A stretch of 64,000 bases of DNA, taken from positions 62,001-126,000 of the forward strand of contig NZ_FNOW01000001.1 in the NCBI RefSeq assembly GCF_900107145.1, read 5' to 3'. The DNA comes from Allochromatium warmingii. Lineage in GTDB: Bacteria; Pseudomonadota; Gammaproteobacteria; Chromatiales; Chromatiaceae. The notes under the pieces are model-generated. The model saw nothing but the letters and a program-made list of their open reading frames with translations. It did not search any database and was not told the DNA's origin. The translations under genes and the position numbers were made by a program. Below, one piece after another: positions 1 through 14,710 of the stretch. Position 1 is the stretch's first letter; every line of letters starts with the position of its first letter.

Positions 1-328
1 TCTCAATTCCACGCGCACTGCGATGCGTGACCTGTCGCCAGCGCGTGATCGACTGATAACCCGCTTCATCGAGCAAGGCTTCCAGATTCGGGCGGGTGTC
101 GAGCGAAACGGTCGCCAACCACGGCTGGCCAATCCAATCGCCGCCGAAATCGGCGCGTAGATCGTCGCTGCCAAAGGCGACCTCTTGCACCATCCCAGCG
201 GCATCAAGGGTCACAGCGACATCGGCCAGCCCTTCGATTAAGGCCGCCGTCGTGCTGGCATCGAGGACGCCTAAACGTTCAGTCATCGGGGTGAACGGAC
301 TCACGCGCTCCAGACCCTCCACGGCCAT
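1..328 (-). CDS. ppsR: PpsR/CrtJ-like photosynthesis repressor, N-terminal part (runs off window)
   Basis: The minus strand is open from about 367 to the window edge and encodes the first ~100 residues of a PpsR/CrtJ-like regulator; the C-terminal PAS and helix-turn-helix domains lie outside. Recognisable segments are DVAVTLDAAGMVQEVAFGS, DWIGQPWLATVSLDTRPNLE and RWRQVTHRSARG, which match the N-terminal PAS-like domain of PpsR (family hallmark RWRQVNHP). PpsR represses bch, crt and puc genes under oxygen. The start is uncertain: ATG at 328, GTG at 304 (with GGAGG upstream) and ATG at 286 are in frame. It is divergent from bchF, a position often seen for ppsR. The family call rests on motif memory, not on a search. 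Confidence 0.72.
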   Translation of the reverse strand, partial: MAVEGLERVSPFTPMTERLGVLDASTTAALIEGLADVAVTLDAAGMVQEVAFGSDDLRADFGGDWIGQPWLATVSLDTRPNLEALLDEAGYQSITRWRQVTHRSARGIE

Positions 329-577
329 CGGGGGCGGCCCGTCGCGCTCCAAGTCGGCGCAGTCAGTTCAGCCATGATGGCAGTGGATTCCTCAGCGATC
401 GTGCAACATTTTGGCAGGTGCGCTCCGAGCGCAGTACAACAAGCGACGGTTCGAGCCAGCACACAGGCGCGGTTCAATTCCCTATTAGAGTTAAGAAATG
501 CGAGATCAGGCACAGACCAGCATACACAATGGTTCCCAATTCGGGGCTAGTCGCTATTTTGGTAGCTTGCGCGGCGT

Positions 578-595
578 TGTCAAGTCAGGTTTACG
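578..595. promoter_or_regulatory. Candidate PpsR/CrtJ operator upstream of bchF
   Basis: The sequence TGT-N12-ACG matches the PpsR/CrtJ consensus TGT-N12-ACA except for the last base. It lies just upstream of a sigma70-like promoter for bchF and next to a divergent ppsR-like gene. This is a pattern match only; such a short motif can occur by chance. Confidence 0.3.
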
Positions 596-605
596 TAAAG
601 TTTGG

Positions 606-634
606 TTGACGCCTTAGAGAAAGCAGACTAGATT
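606..634 (+). promoter_or_regulatory. Candidate sigma70-type promoter for the bchF operon
   Basis: TTGACG (606-611) and TAGATT (629-634) are separated by exactly 17 bases. This predicts a transcript starting near 641, upstream of the bchF ATG at 701. The rest of the ~370-base gap between the ppsR-like gene and bchF shows no gene, tRNA or clear hairpin. Confidence 0.4.
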
Positions 635-700
635 TCCGCTCACGATTCAGTGAAGATTGACGGGATCTTTTTATCCCACAATGTTGACCTCGCACACACG

Positions 701-2481
<1,781 letters not shown>

Positions 2482-2485
2482 TGCC

Positions 2486-4040
2486 ATGCAGTTGACACTC
2501 TGGTCGTATGAAGGGCCGCCGCATGTGGGTGCGCTGCGCATTGCCGCGTCGATGACGGGCGTGCATCTGATTCTCCATGCCCCCCAGGGCGATACCTATG
2601 CCGATTTGCTGTTCACCATGATCGAGCGCCGCCCATCGCGCCCGCCGGTGAGCTATACCAGTTTTCAGGCGCGTGATTTGGGACGCGATACCGCTGAGTT
2701 GTTCAAAACGACGGTTGAGGCGACCTACGAGCGGTTTAAGCCTGAGCTGATTTTGATCGGCGAATCCTGCACTGCCGAATTGATCCAAGATCAACCCGGA
2801 GCACTGGCGCAGGGCATGGGACTGCCGGTGCCGGTGTTGCCGCTGGAATTGCCTGCTTACACGCGCAAGGAGAACTGGGGCGCAAGCGAGACCTTCTATC
2901 AGATGGTGCGCGGATTGCTGAAAAACCGCGTTCCCGCGCCCGGCACTGCGCGTGAATTACGCGCCGCCGGTACGCGCCCGACCGCGAATCTGCTCGGCCC
3001 GACCGCGCTCGGCTATCGCTGCCGTGACGATAGTTTAGAAGTCACGCGCCTGCTCGATTCGATTGGCATTGGCGTCAACGTGGTCGCGCCGCTCGGTGCA
3101 TCACCGGCGGATTTACTGCGCCTTCCGGAAGCGGATTTTAACGTCTGTCTCTATCCCGAAATTGCCGATCAAGCCTGTGATTGGCTGCGCCGCAGTTTCG
3201 GTCAGCCGGTGGTCAAGACGGTTCCCATCGGCATCGGCGCAACCCATGAATTTCTGCACGAAGCCGCCCGCGCCGCTGGTCTGGAACTGGACACGACGCC
3301 CGCGCCAATCTCGTCTAGAATGCCTTGGTACTCGCGTTCGGTCGATTCGACCTATCTGACCGGCAAGCGGGTATTTATTTTCGGCGATGCCACCCATGTG
3401 GTCGCGGCGGCGCGCATGGCGGCGGATGAATTAGGCTTCACGGTCGTCGGGCTAGGCACCTATGCCCGCGAATTTGCCCGCGAAGTGCGCGAGGCGGCGA
3501 AACGCTATGGCGTCGAGCCGTTGATTACGGATGATTATCTTGAAGTCGAAGCCAAGGTCGCCGAACTGCATCCCGAATTAGTGCTCGGCACCCAGATGGA
3601 ACGCCACATCGCCAAGCGGTTAGGCGTGCCCTGTGCGGTGATTTCCGCGCCGGTGCATATTCAGGATTTCCCGTCGCGCTATGCGCCACAAATGGGCTTC
3701 GAGGGGGCCAACGTCATCTTCGATACTTGGGTGCATCCGTTGATGATGGGACTTGAAGAACATCTCGTGACTATGTTCCGCGAGGATTTTGAGTTTCACG
3801 ACGGGGCAACACCGTCGCATCTCGGATCGACAGCGGCACGCTCAAATCCAGCACCTGAGACACCGACCGCACCGATGCCTGCTACTGCGGCGGCGGATGC
3901 TGGGGGAATGGTGTGGGCAGCGGACGCCGAGCAGGAACTGAAAAAGATCCCGTTCTTCGTGCGCGGCAAAGCCAAGCGCAATACTGAGCGTTTCGCCGAG
4001 GAACGCGGGATCCAGACCATCACTGTGGAGACGCTCTACG

Positions 4041-4066
<26 letters not shown>
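2486..4066 (+). CDS. bchB: BchB, light-independent protochlorophyllide reductase subunit B
   Basis: BchB is the partner of BchN and supplies the fourth ligand of the [4Fe-4S] cluster, an aspartate; D36 is present here in [15 protein letters not shown]. The protein has 526 residues. A low-complexity Pro/Ala linker (about 440-475) joins the main domain to a C-terminal segment of about 50 residues ([22 protein letters not shown]) typical of the PCP_red domain. The end of the gene overlaps bchH by 26 bases in another frame. Confidence 0.96.
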
Positions 4067-8682
<4,616 letters not shown>

Positions 8683-8683
<1 letters not shown>

Positions 8684-9384
8684 TGTCAGACGCCTCTTAT
8701 CAAGAACGACGCGGCAAGATCGAGACCTACTTTGATCGCACGGCGGCGGATGCCTGGTCGAAGCTGACCTCAGACGCGAAAGTGAGCCGCATCCGCGAAA
8801 CTGTGCGGGCTGGGCGCGATGATATGCGCCAGACGCTGTTGAGCTGGTTGCCCGAAGATCTTAGCGGCAAGCGGCTGCTGGATGCAGGATGCGGTACCGG
8901 AATGCTGGCGGTTGAAGCAGCGCGGCGCGGCGCTGAAGTGGTCGCCATTGATGTCGCCCCGACGTTGATTGAGATTGCTCGTGAGCGCCTGCCCGCCGAT
9001 CTCGGGTCGGGGTCGGTCGATTTTCAGGCTGGCGATATGCTCGATCCGGCACACGGTCAGTTCGATCATGTGGTCGCAATGGATTCGCTGATTCACTATC
9101 GCTCGGCGGATGTCGTCAAGGTTTTGGCGGGATTGGCCGCTCGCACACGCGGTTCGATAGTTTTTACCTTCGCGCCGCGCACGATTCCGTTGACGATCAT
9201 GCTGGCAGTCGGTCAGCTCTTCCCGCGTAGCGACCGCTCGCCGACCATTGAGCCAGTGAGCGAAGCGCGGATGCGCGGGTTGATCGCGGCTGAATCCGGG
9301 CTGAGTGGTTGGCGGCCCGAGAGGACACGGCGCATCACCGTCGGGTTCTATATGTCTCAGGGGCTGGAGCTGATCCCGAACTGA
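8683..9384 (+). CDS. bchM: BchM, Mg-protoporphyrin IX O-methyltransferase
   Basis: BchM methylates the ring C propionate of Mg-protoporphyrin IX using S-adenosylmethionine, the step after Mg-chelatase. The SAM-binding motif I is LLDAGCGTGMLAVEAARRGA (about residues 64-83), followed by the acidic residue in VVAIDVAP. Length is 233 residues. The ATG at 8683 overlaps the bchL stop (TGATG); a TTG three bases earlier is in frame but unlikely. In many purple bacteria lhaA follows bchM; here there is a 210-base gap and then puhA. Confidence 0.93.
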
Positions 9385-9403
9385 GAGACTGCTGTACGAC
9401 GTG

Positions 9404-9428
9404 CGCGATGGCGGTTGCGTCCATCGCG
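9404..9428 (+). other. Hairpin between bchM and puhA
   Basis: An 8-bp perfect inverted repeat, CGCGATGG and CCATCGCG with a 9-base loop, lies 20 bases after the bchM stop. No T-run follows, so it is not a classic intrinsic terminator. It could stabilise or process the bch mRNA ahead of the highly expressed puhA message. The function is inferred. Confidence 0.4.
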
Positions 9429-9594
9429 GCGGTTGGGTGTGGAGCCTGAGCGAGCGGTCGCGTTCAGGCCATTGAAATCGCAAGCTGTGTTTCGCTACGT
9501 TGATCGTCTTGGATTGACGTGATCCATGACGGTCGTCGCGCATCGGTCTAGCCGGTTGTTTCGGTTAGCTTTTTACTCCTACGGAGGTTCATTC

Positions 9595-10374
9595 ATGTCT
9601 GCTGCCCTCACTACCAATATGGACGTTGCCCAGCTCACCATCTGGGCATTCTGGTTTTTCTTCGCCGGTCTGATTATCTATCTGCGTCGTGAAGACAAGC
9701 GCGAAGGCTATCCGCTTGATTCTGACCGCACCGAACGCTCCGGCGGTCGCGTCAAGGTTGTCGGCTTCCCCGATCTGGCTGCACCTAAGACCTTTGTGCT
9801 GCCGCACAATGCGGGCACCGTGATGGCTCCGCGTGTTGAGACTGAGACGCCGATCAACGCCACGCCAGTCGCGCCCTTCCCAGGTGCGCCCTTTGAGGCT
9901 AATGGCGATCCGATGCTCTCCGGTTTTGGCCCGGCGGCTTCACCGGATCGTGCCAAGCATTGCGATCTGACCTTCGAAGGTCTGCCGAAAATTGTACCGC
10001 TGCGTGTGGCGACCGATTTCTCGATTGCCGAAAAAGATCCGGATCCGCGTGGCATGACCGTCGTTGGTCTCGATGACACTGTTGCAGGCACCGTGACCGA
10101 TGTTTGGGTTGACCGTTCCGAGCCGCAAATTCGTTATCTGGAAGTCAAGGTCGCCGCTGGTGGCAAGAACGTGCTGCTGCCGATTGGCTTTAGCACTTTC
10201 AACAAAAAGACCCGTACCATCAAGGTTCGCGCCATCAAAGCCGCGCACTTTGCCAATGTTCCGGCCCTGTCCAAGCCAGACCAGATCACGCTGTATGAAG
10301 AAGATAAGGTCTGCGCCTACTACGCTGGCGGCAAACTCTACGCCACCGCTGAGCGTGCTGGCCCTCTGTTGTGA
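9595..10374 (+). CDS. puhA: PuhA, photosynthetic reaction centre H subunit
   Basis: The H subunit caps the cytoplasmic face of the type II reaction centre and assists proton delivery to QB. The 259-residue protein has one N-terminal transmembrane helix (about residues 12-31) followed by [13 protein letters not shown], then a PRC-barrel cytoplasmic domain containing [19 protein letters not shown]. The ATG at 9595 is chosen over longer in-frame starts because GGAGG lies 7 bases upstream (9583-9587) and the helix then begins at the usual place. The strong ribosome site suits a structural protein. Its stop overlaps the puhB start. Confidence 0.96.
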   Translation: MSAALTTNMDVAQLTIWAFWFFFAGLIIYLRREDKREGYPLDSDRTERSGGRVKVVGFPDLAAPKTFVLPHNAGTVMAPRVETETPINATPVAPFPGAPFEANGDPMLSGFGPAASPDRAKHCDLTFEGLPKIVPLRVATDFSIAEKDPDPRGMTVVGLDDTVAGTVTDVWVDRSEPQIRYLEVKVAAGGKNVLLPIGFSTFNKKTRTIKVRAIKAAHFANVPALSKPDQITLYEEDKVCAYYAGGKLYATAERAGPLL

Positions 10375-11018
10375 GAGAGTACGACTTCGAGCCCATCCCG
10401 GGCTTGCCGGAGCGCCTCCCCCTCGGGGAGGAGGTGCTCTGGCAGGGTTCGCCGAACTGGAAATCTCTAGCTCGGCGGGCTTTTCATGTCCGTAAGGTGG
10501 CTATTTATTTCGGCATCTTGGCGGTGCTGGCCGTGGTCGTGGATGCTTCGGACGGCTTGACGCTGGCCAGCTTGCTTCAGGGATTGACTTGGATTTTGCT
10601 GCTGGCGGCGGTGTCCATCGGTGCTCTGACGTGGCTGGGTTGGTCAATGGCCCGCTCCAGCATTTACACGATTACCAATCGGCGCATCGTCATGCGCATC
10701 GGCGCAGCCTTGCCGATGATGATGAATTTGCCGTTCAAGCAGATCCGCTCGGCGGATTTGCGCGTCTACGAAGACGGGACGGGCGATATTCCGCTGCTGC
10801 TTGATCCCACCGCCAAGCCGTCCTATATGGTGTTTTGGCCGCATGTCCGGCCGTGGCATTTTGCGCCGGTGCAGCCGATGTTGCGTGCCATTCCCGATGC
10901 AGCGCAGGCAGCGGGGATTCTCGCCGAGGCGCTCACCGGCTATCTGGAAGCGGAAGCGGTCGCGCAAGACGCGGCCGACACCAGTGCGGCACCTGCTGTA
11001 ACCCCAACCCAATCTTGA
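10371..11018 (+). CDS. puhB: PuhB, reaction centre/LH1 assembly protein
   Basis: PuhB helps assemble the reaction centre-LH1 complex in the membrane. The 215-residue protein has the family opening ([27 protein letters not shown]), two or three transmembrane helices between about residues 42 and 95, and a PH-like stretch containing [18 protein letters not shown]. The GTG start overlaps the puhA stop. The C-terminus is Ala-rich and poorly conserved. Confidence 0.9.
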   Translation: MREYDFEPIPGLPERLPLGEEVLWQGSPNWKSLARRAFHVRKVAIYFGILAVLAVVVDASDGLTLASLLQGLTWILLLAAVSIGALTWLGWSMARSSIYTITNRRIVMRIGAALPMMMNLPFKQIRSADLRVYEDGTGDIPLLLDPTAKPSYMVFWPHVRPWHFAPVQPMLRAIPDAAQAAGILAEALTGYLEAEAVAQDAADTSAAPAVTPTQS

Positions 11019-11029
11019 TGAGGTCGTGA

Positions 11030-11488
11030 GTGAGTGATGCATTCGAGGGGCGTGCCTTTCCGAAGGGCGTCCTGATCGCCGTGGCCGCCCTGCTAGGATT
11101 TACCATCGTAATGATCGGGGTGGCGCGGCTGACTGGCTACATGATGCCGCAAGCGCCATTTTTGGCCGAAGTAGAGTCGCGTGATATTCGTTTTGTTGAG
11201 CAAGCGGATGGCTCAATGGCGGTGCGCGATGCGGCAACCGAGAAACTCATTCAGACTCTGCCGCCCGGCGGTGAGGGCTTTGTGCGCGGTATGTTGCGCA
11301 GTTTTGAACGTCAACGCAAAGGCTATAAAGCTGACATCAGCGAACCCTTCCATCTAGCGCGGCGTGAAGATGGGATGTTGACGCTCGAAGACCCGATCAC
11401 CGGCATTCGGCTCGATCTGCGTGCTTATGGCGTGGACAACGAAGCATCCTTTGCGCTATTCATGCCCTCAGCGGCGGTGCAGCGATAG
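11030..11488 (+). CDS. puhC: PuhC, photosynthetic complex assembly protein
   Basis: PuhC is a single-pass membrane protein needed for normal reaction centre-LH1 levels. The 152-residue protein has one N-terminal helix (about 13-37) and then a periplasmic domain with the family segments DIRFVEQADGSMAVRDA and GEGFVRGMLRSFERQRK. The start is a GTG 11 bases after the puhB stop. It belongs to the puhABC assembly run. Confidence 0.88.
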   Translation: MSDAFEGRAFPKGVLIAVAALLGFTIVMIGVARLTGYMMPQAPFLAEVESRDIRFVEQADGSMAVRDAATEKLIQTLPPGGEGFVRGMLRSFERQRKGYKADISEPFHLARREDGMLTLEDPITGIRLDLRAYGVDNEASFALFMPSAAVQR

Positions 11489-11526
11489 CATTCCGGTCGC
11501 TGGCTGAATGCGGCTGCTCGCTTATA

Positions 11527-11578
11527 AACGGCTCGTTCGCGGGCCGTTCTCCGCTTGTTTAGGACGCCTGCGGCGTCC
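11527..11578 (+). other. Two hairpins between puhC and puhE
   Basis: Two inverted repeats lie close together: AACGGC/GCCGTT (11527-11532 and 11543-11548) and GGACGCC/GGCGTCC with a 3-base loop (11562-11578). The second is very stable, but no T-run follows. They may mark an mRNA processing or attenuation point; in relatives acsF is often found between puhC and puhE. Confidence 0.4.
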
Positions 11579-11620
11579 GCCATCCTCTACGCCGACCACC
11601 TCCGAGACGCGGTTTAACGC

Positions 11621-12457
11621 ATGGCTGATTACGGTTTTCCCCTCCTGTTTGCGCTCGGTCTCTGGTGGTTTAGCACCGGCGTGGTGCTTTATCTGGATAA
11701 CCTTCCGGGCCGCACCTTTCGCTGGACATTGGTGGGCGGTTCGATTGTGCTCGCCATTGCGATCTTTACCCTAGTCATCAGCAGTGCGGCGACCAGCGTG
11801 TTTGGTGCCTATGTTGCCTTTACCTCAGGCGTGGTGATCTGGGGCGTGATCGAGATGAGCTATTTTACCGGCTTCATCACTGGGCCACGCAAAACCCCAT
11901 GTCCGCCCGGCTGCTCCAAATGGCAACGCTTCGGCTTGGCGATTCTCACCAGTCTGTATCATGAATTGCTGATTCTCAGCACCGTGCTGTTTATGGCACT
12001 GATTACTTGGGGTGAGCCGAACAAGGTTGGTACCTGGACGTTCGTGGTGCTCTGGGTGATGCGCTGGAGCGCCAAGCTCAATCTATTTTTGGGTGTGCCC
12101 AATCTCAACGAAGATTGGCTACCCGAACCGCTGCGCTATCTCAAAACCTACATGGTCAAGCGGGCGATGAATCTGCTGTTTCCGCTCTCGGTGACGCTGG
12201 CGACGATTGTTGATGTGCTGATTGTGTTGCAGGCGCTCGCGCCCGAGGTCAGCAGCGCGGAAGCGGTCGGGCTGATTTTGGTCGCCAGTCTGCTTGGCTT
12301 GGCGATTCTGGAGCATTGGTTTTTGGTGCTGCCGCTGCCCGATGAGGCGCTGTGGGCATGGGCGCTGCCATCGCATCCGTCCGCGCCTGTGAATCCGCCG
12401 TCGGGCGCGGCTGAAAACGATCCGGTGACACCGCACCGCGCTGTTGCGTCATCTTAG
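11621..12457 (+). CDS. puhE: PuhE, DUF3623 membrane protein of the photosynthesis cluster
   Basis: PuhE is a polytopic membrane protein of the puh operon that influences reaction centre production; its biochemical role is not settled. This 278-residue protein shows about seven hydrophobic segments and the family stretches WWFSTGVVLYLDNLP, ISSAATSVFGAYVAFTSG and LYHELLILSTVLFMAL. Its last ~30 residues are hydrophilic. It is the last puh gene of this run. Confidence 0.88.
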   Translation: MADYGFPLLFALGLWWFSTGVVLYLDNLPGRTFRWTLVGGSIVLAIAIFTLVISSAATSVFGAYVAFTSGVVIWGVIEMSYFTGFITGPRKTPCPPGCSKWQRFGLAILTSLYHELLILSTVLFMALITWGEPNKVGTWTFVVLWVMRWSAKLNLFLGVPNLNEDWLPEPLRYLKTYMVKRAMNLLFPLSVTLATIVDVLIVLQALAPEVSSAEAVGLILVASLLGLAILEHWFLVLPLPDEALWAWALPSHPSAPVNPPSGAAENDPVTPHRAVASS

Positions 12458-12743
12458 CTCAGGTACGCGGGAACTTTTCCCATCGCAGGCGATACGCTGG
12501 AGTGCGCCGCCAAGTCTCGTTATACTCCCCGCTCGATTATCGCGAGCCGTCGCATGTGTGTGCTCGCGATGTACGCCGAATGCTTTTACCCTGAATGCGC
12601 TGGCGCGGTCGCTGTTTTCCGTCTTGTTGTGAAGAAGATGGGTCAATCCAGCGGCCTGTTACGGCCTGTATTGTGGTCAGGTGCTTGTGCGCATGCTGCT
12701 GGCGACAACGAGACTGGCAACGATTCACATTTTGATTCGATGG

Positions 12744-14114
12744 ATGACAGACATGGCGCCTCCTCTCCCTGCGAGCCTTCCATTGGAATTTCTTGAACGA
12801 CACGATCTCGCTGCCCCCGGGTGTCCGATGTCGTCCCTGCAATCGCCCGGAGAGACACCCTTTAGCCAGATGCAATATCTGGACGTATTGGACACCTTGC
12901 GTCAGGTGCCCGACGGGAATCTTGCGGTGTATATCCATGTGCCATTCTGTCATGTGCGCTGTTTGTATTGCGCCTGTGACACCACGGTCACGCATAGCTT
13001 AGAAAAGGTCGATCAATATCTCGACGCGCTCGAACGCGAAATGGCGATGGTCACCGAGCGCATCGGGCGACGGCGACCGTTGCAACAGCTTCATGTTGGC
13101 GGCGGCACGCCAAATCATCTCAATGAGCCGCAATTAGCGCGGTTGATGGAAATTGTTGAGCGTCATTTCACCCTCACCCCTGACTCTTGCACGTCGATTG
13201 AATGCAATCCGCGCCGAGCGTCAGTCGGTCAGTTGGAATTGATTCGCGGTCTCGGATTTAAGCGCATCAGTTTTGGCGTGCAGGATCTCAATACGGATGT
13301 GCAGCGGGCGATTGGACGGGTGCAGTCGCTCAATATGGTGCGCGATGTATTTTTGACCGCCCGCCAGACCGGATTTGCAAGCATCAATCTTGATCTGGTC
13401 TATGGTCTGCCCTTTCAGACGCCGCGTGGCTTTCAGGCAACGCTCGATCAAGTGCTCGATCTGGGGCCGGATCGCGTCGCCTGTTTTAGCTACGCTCACG
13501 ATCCCGCCCGCCGCCCCCATCAGCACGCCATCAATACCGCCCATCTCCCGACCCCAGCCGAAAAACTCGCGCTCTTTCATCGTGCCGTGCGGACGTTTAC
13601 GGAAGCCGGCTATCGCTGGGTGGGGCTGGATTTATTCGTGTTCGAAGACGATGAACTCTATGATGCACAGGTCGCCGGGCGGCTCTATCGCAATGCCCTC
13701 GGCTACACCACCAGCGCCGACCGACAGGTGCTGGCATTCGGGCCGAGCGGTACCGGCGAGATCGCCGATGCCTTGATTCGCAACGAGCGCGATCTGCGCG
13801 TGTGGCAGATGCGCTTAAATAACGGTCAGTTTCCGGTTGCTTGGGGACGGCGGCTCGACGAAGCCGACCGGCGGCGGCGACAGGCCATGCTTCATCTCAT
13901 GTGTAATCTTCAGCTTCCGGCCAGTTCAGCGGCCGATCTTGACCATGAATACGCACAGCTTTGCCGCAAGGCCGAGCAGGGACTGGTCGAGATTTCGGAC
14001 GCGGGCATTCGGGTCACTCCGCAAGGGCGCTATATCCTGCATGGTCTGTGTTCCGATCAGGACGAGTTGAGCGATTACAGTAGCAGCCAGTGGCGTTTTA
14101 GGATGTCCTCGTGA
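12744..14114 (+). CDS. hemN: HemN, oxygen-independent coproporphyrinogen III oxidase
   Basis: HemN is a radical SAM enzyme that decarboxylates coproporphyrinogen III to protoporphyrinogen IX without oxygen, feeding both heme and bacteriochlorophyll. The cluster motif CxxxCxxCxC is present (C69, C73, C76, C78 in PFCHVRCLYCACD), followed by VGGGTPNHLN. The fourth cysteine separates true HemN from HemW-like proteins. The start at 12744 gives 456 residues, the usual length. The C-terminal end (HGLCSDQDELSDYSSS) differs from the enterobacterial MCFDTYL end. It follows puhE by 286 bases, a gap containing no gene, and overlaps bchJ. Confidence 0.87.
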   Translation: MTDMAPPLPASLPLEFLERHDLAAPGCPMSSLQSPGETPFSQMQYLDVLDTLRQVPDGNLAVYIHVPFCHVRCLYCACDTTVTHSLEKVDQYLDALEREMAMVTERIGRRRPLQQLHVGGGTPNHLNEPQLARLMEIVERHFTLTPDSCTSIECNPRRASVGQLELIRGLGFKRISFGVQDLNTDVQRAIGRVQSLNMVRDVFLTARQTGFASINLDLVYGLPFQTPRGFQATLDQVLDLGPDRVACFSYAHDPARRPHQHAINTAHLPTPAEKLALFHRAVRTFTEAGYRWVGLDLFVFEDDELYDAQVAGRLYRNALGYTTSADRQVLAFGPSGTGEIADALIRNERDLRVWQMRLNNGQFPVAWGRRLDEADRRRRQAMLHLMCNLQLPASSAADLDHEYAQLCRKAEQGLVEISDAGIRVTPQGRYILHGLCSDQDELSDYSSSQWRFRMSS

Positions 14115-14710
14115 GTCAAACCGACAATCATGGCCGTATCGGCCCCAATGCGATCATTCGCGTTTATGAGGCGCTTAACGCGCAGCATGATCCGCGTGTT
14201 ACCGAAGCGGTGTTCAAACGCGCCGACTTGACGGCGTACCTTGACGCGCTCCCCGAAGCGATGGTGCCCGAAGCCGAGGTAATCGCGCTGCAACAGGCAT
14301 TGCGCGACGAGCTGGGCATCAGCGCAGCGCGGGCGGTATCGCGTGAAGCTGGCCAGCGTACTGGCGATTATCTGCTGGCGCGGCGCATTCCACGTCCGGC
14401 ACAGGCGCTGCTGAAGCTGCTACCGGCAAAGCTTGCCAGTCGCACCCTGCTCAAGGCGATCTCGCGCAATGCTTGGACGTTCATCGGTACCGGACATTTT
14501 GCGGTGCTATCGGACAATCCGCCGCGCATTGAAATCACCTATGCGCCGCTGTGCCGGGATGTGCAGGCCGATGAGCCGGTGTGTGATTTTTATGTTGGCA
14601 CCTTTGAACGGCTGTTCCGCGTGCTGGTGCATCCGAACACAGTGTTTACGGAAATCGCCTGTCAAGCGATGGGCGATCCGACCTGTCTGTTTGAGGGGCG
14701 TTGGTCATAA
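14111..14710 (+). CDS. bchJ: BchJ, V4R-domain protein of bacteriochlorophyll synthesis
   Basis: BchJ was first assigned as a 4-vinyl reductase; later work suggests an accessory role in Mg-protoporphyrin handling. The 199-residue protein has the family opening RIGPNAIIRVYEAL and a C-terminal V4R region with CDFYVGTFERLFRVLV and MGDPTCLFEGRW. The GTG start overlaps the hemN stop, so hemN and bchJ are probably co-translated. The following menE-like gene overlaps its end by 10 bases. Confidence 0.87.
   Translation: MSQTDNHGRIGPNAIIRVYEALNAQHDPRVTEAVFKRADLTAYLDALPEAMVPEAEVIALQQALRDELGISAARAVSREAGQRTGDYLLARRIPRPAQALLKLLPAKLASRTLLKAISRNAWTFIGTGHFAVLSDNPPRIEITYAPLCRDVQADEPVCDFYVGTFERLFRVLVHPNTVFTEIACQAMGDPTCLFEGRWS

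Noticed and set aside
96-377. Open frame of 93 codons on the plus strand at the window start
   Set aside because: It is antisense to the ppsR-like gene, whose protein makes sense; the plus-strand product does not.
9404-9428. Intrinsic terminator after bchM
   Set aside because: The hairpin is strong, but no T-run follows, so it is listed only as a hairpin.
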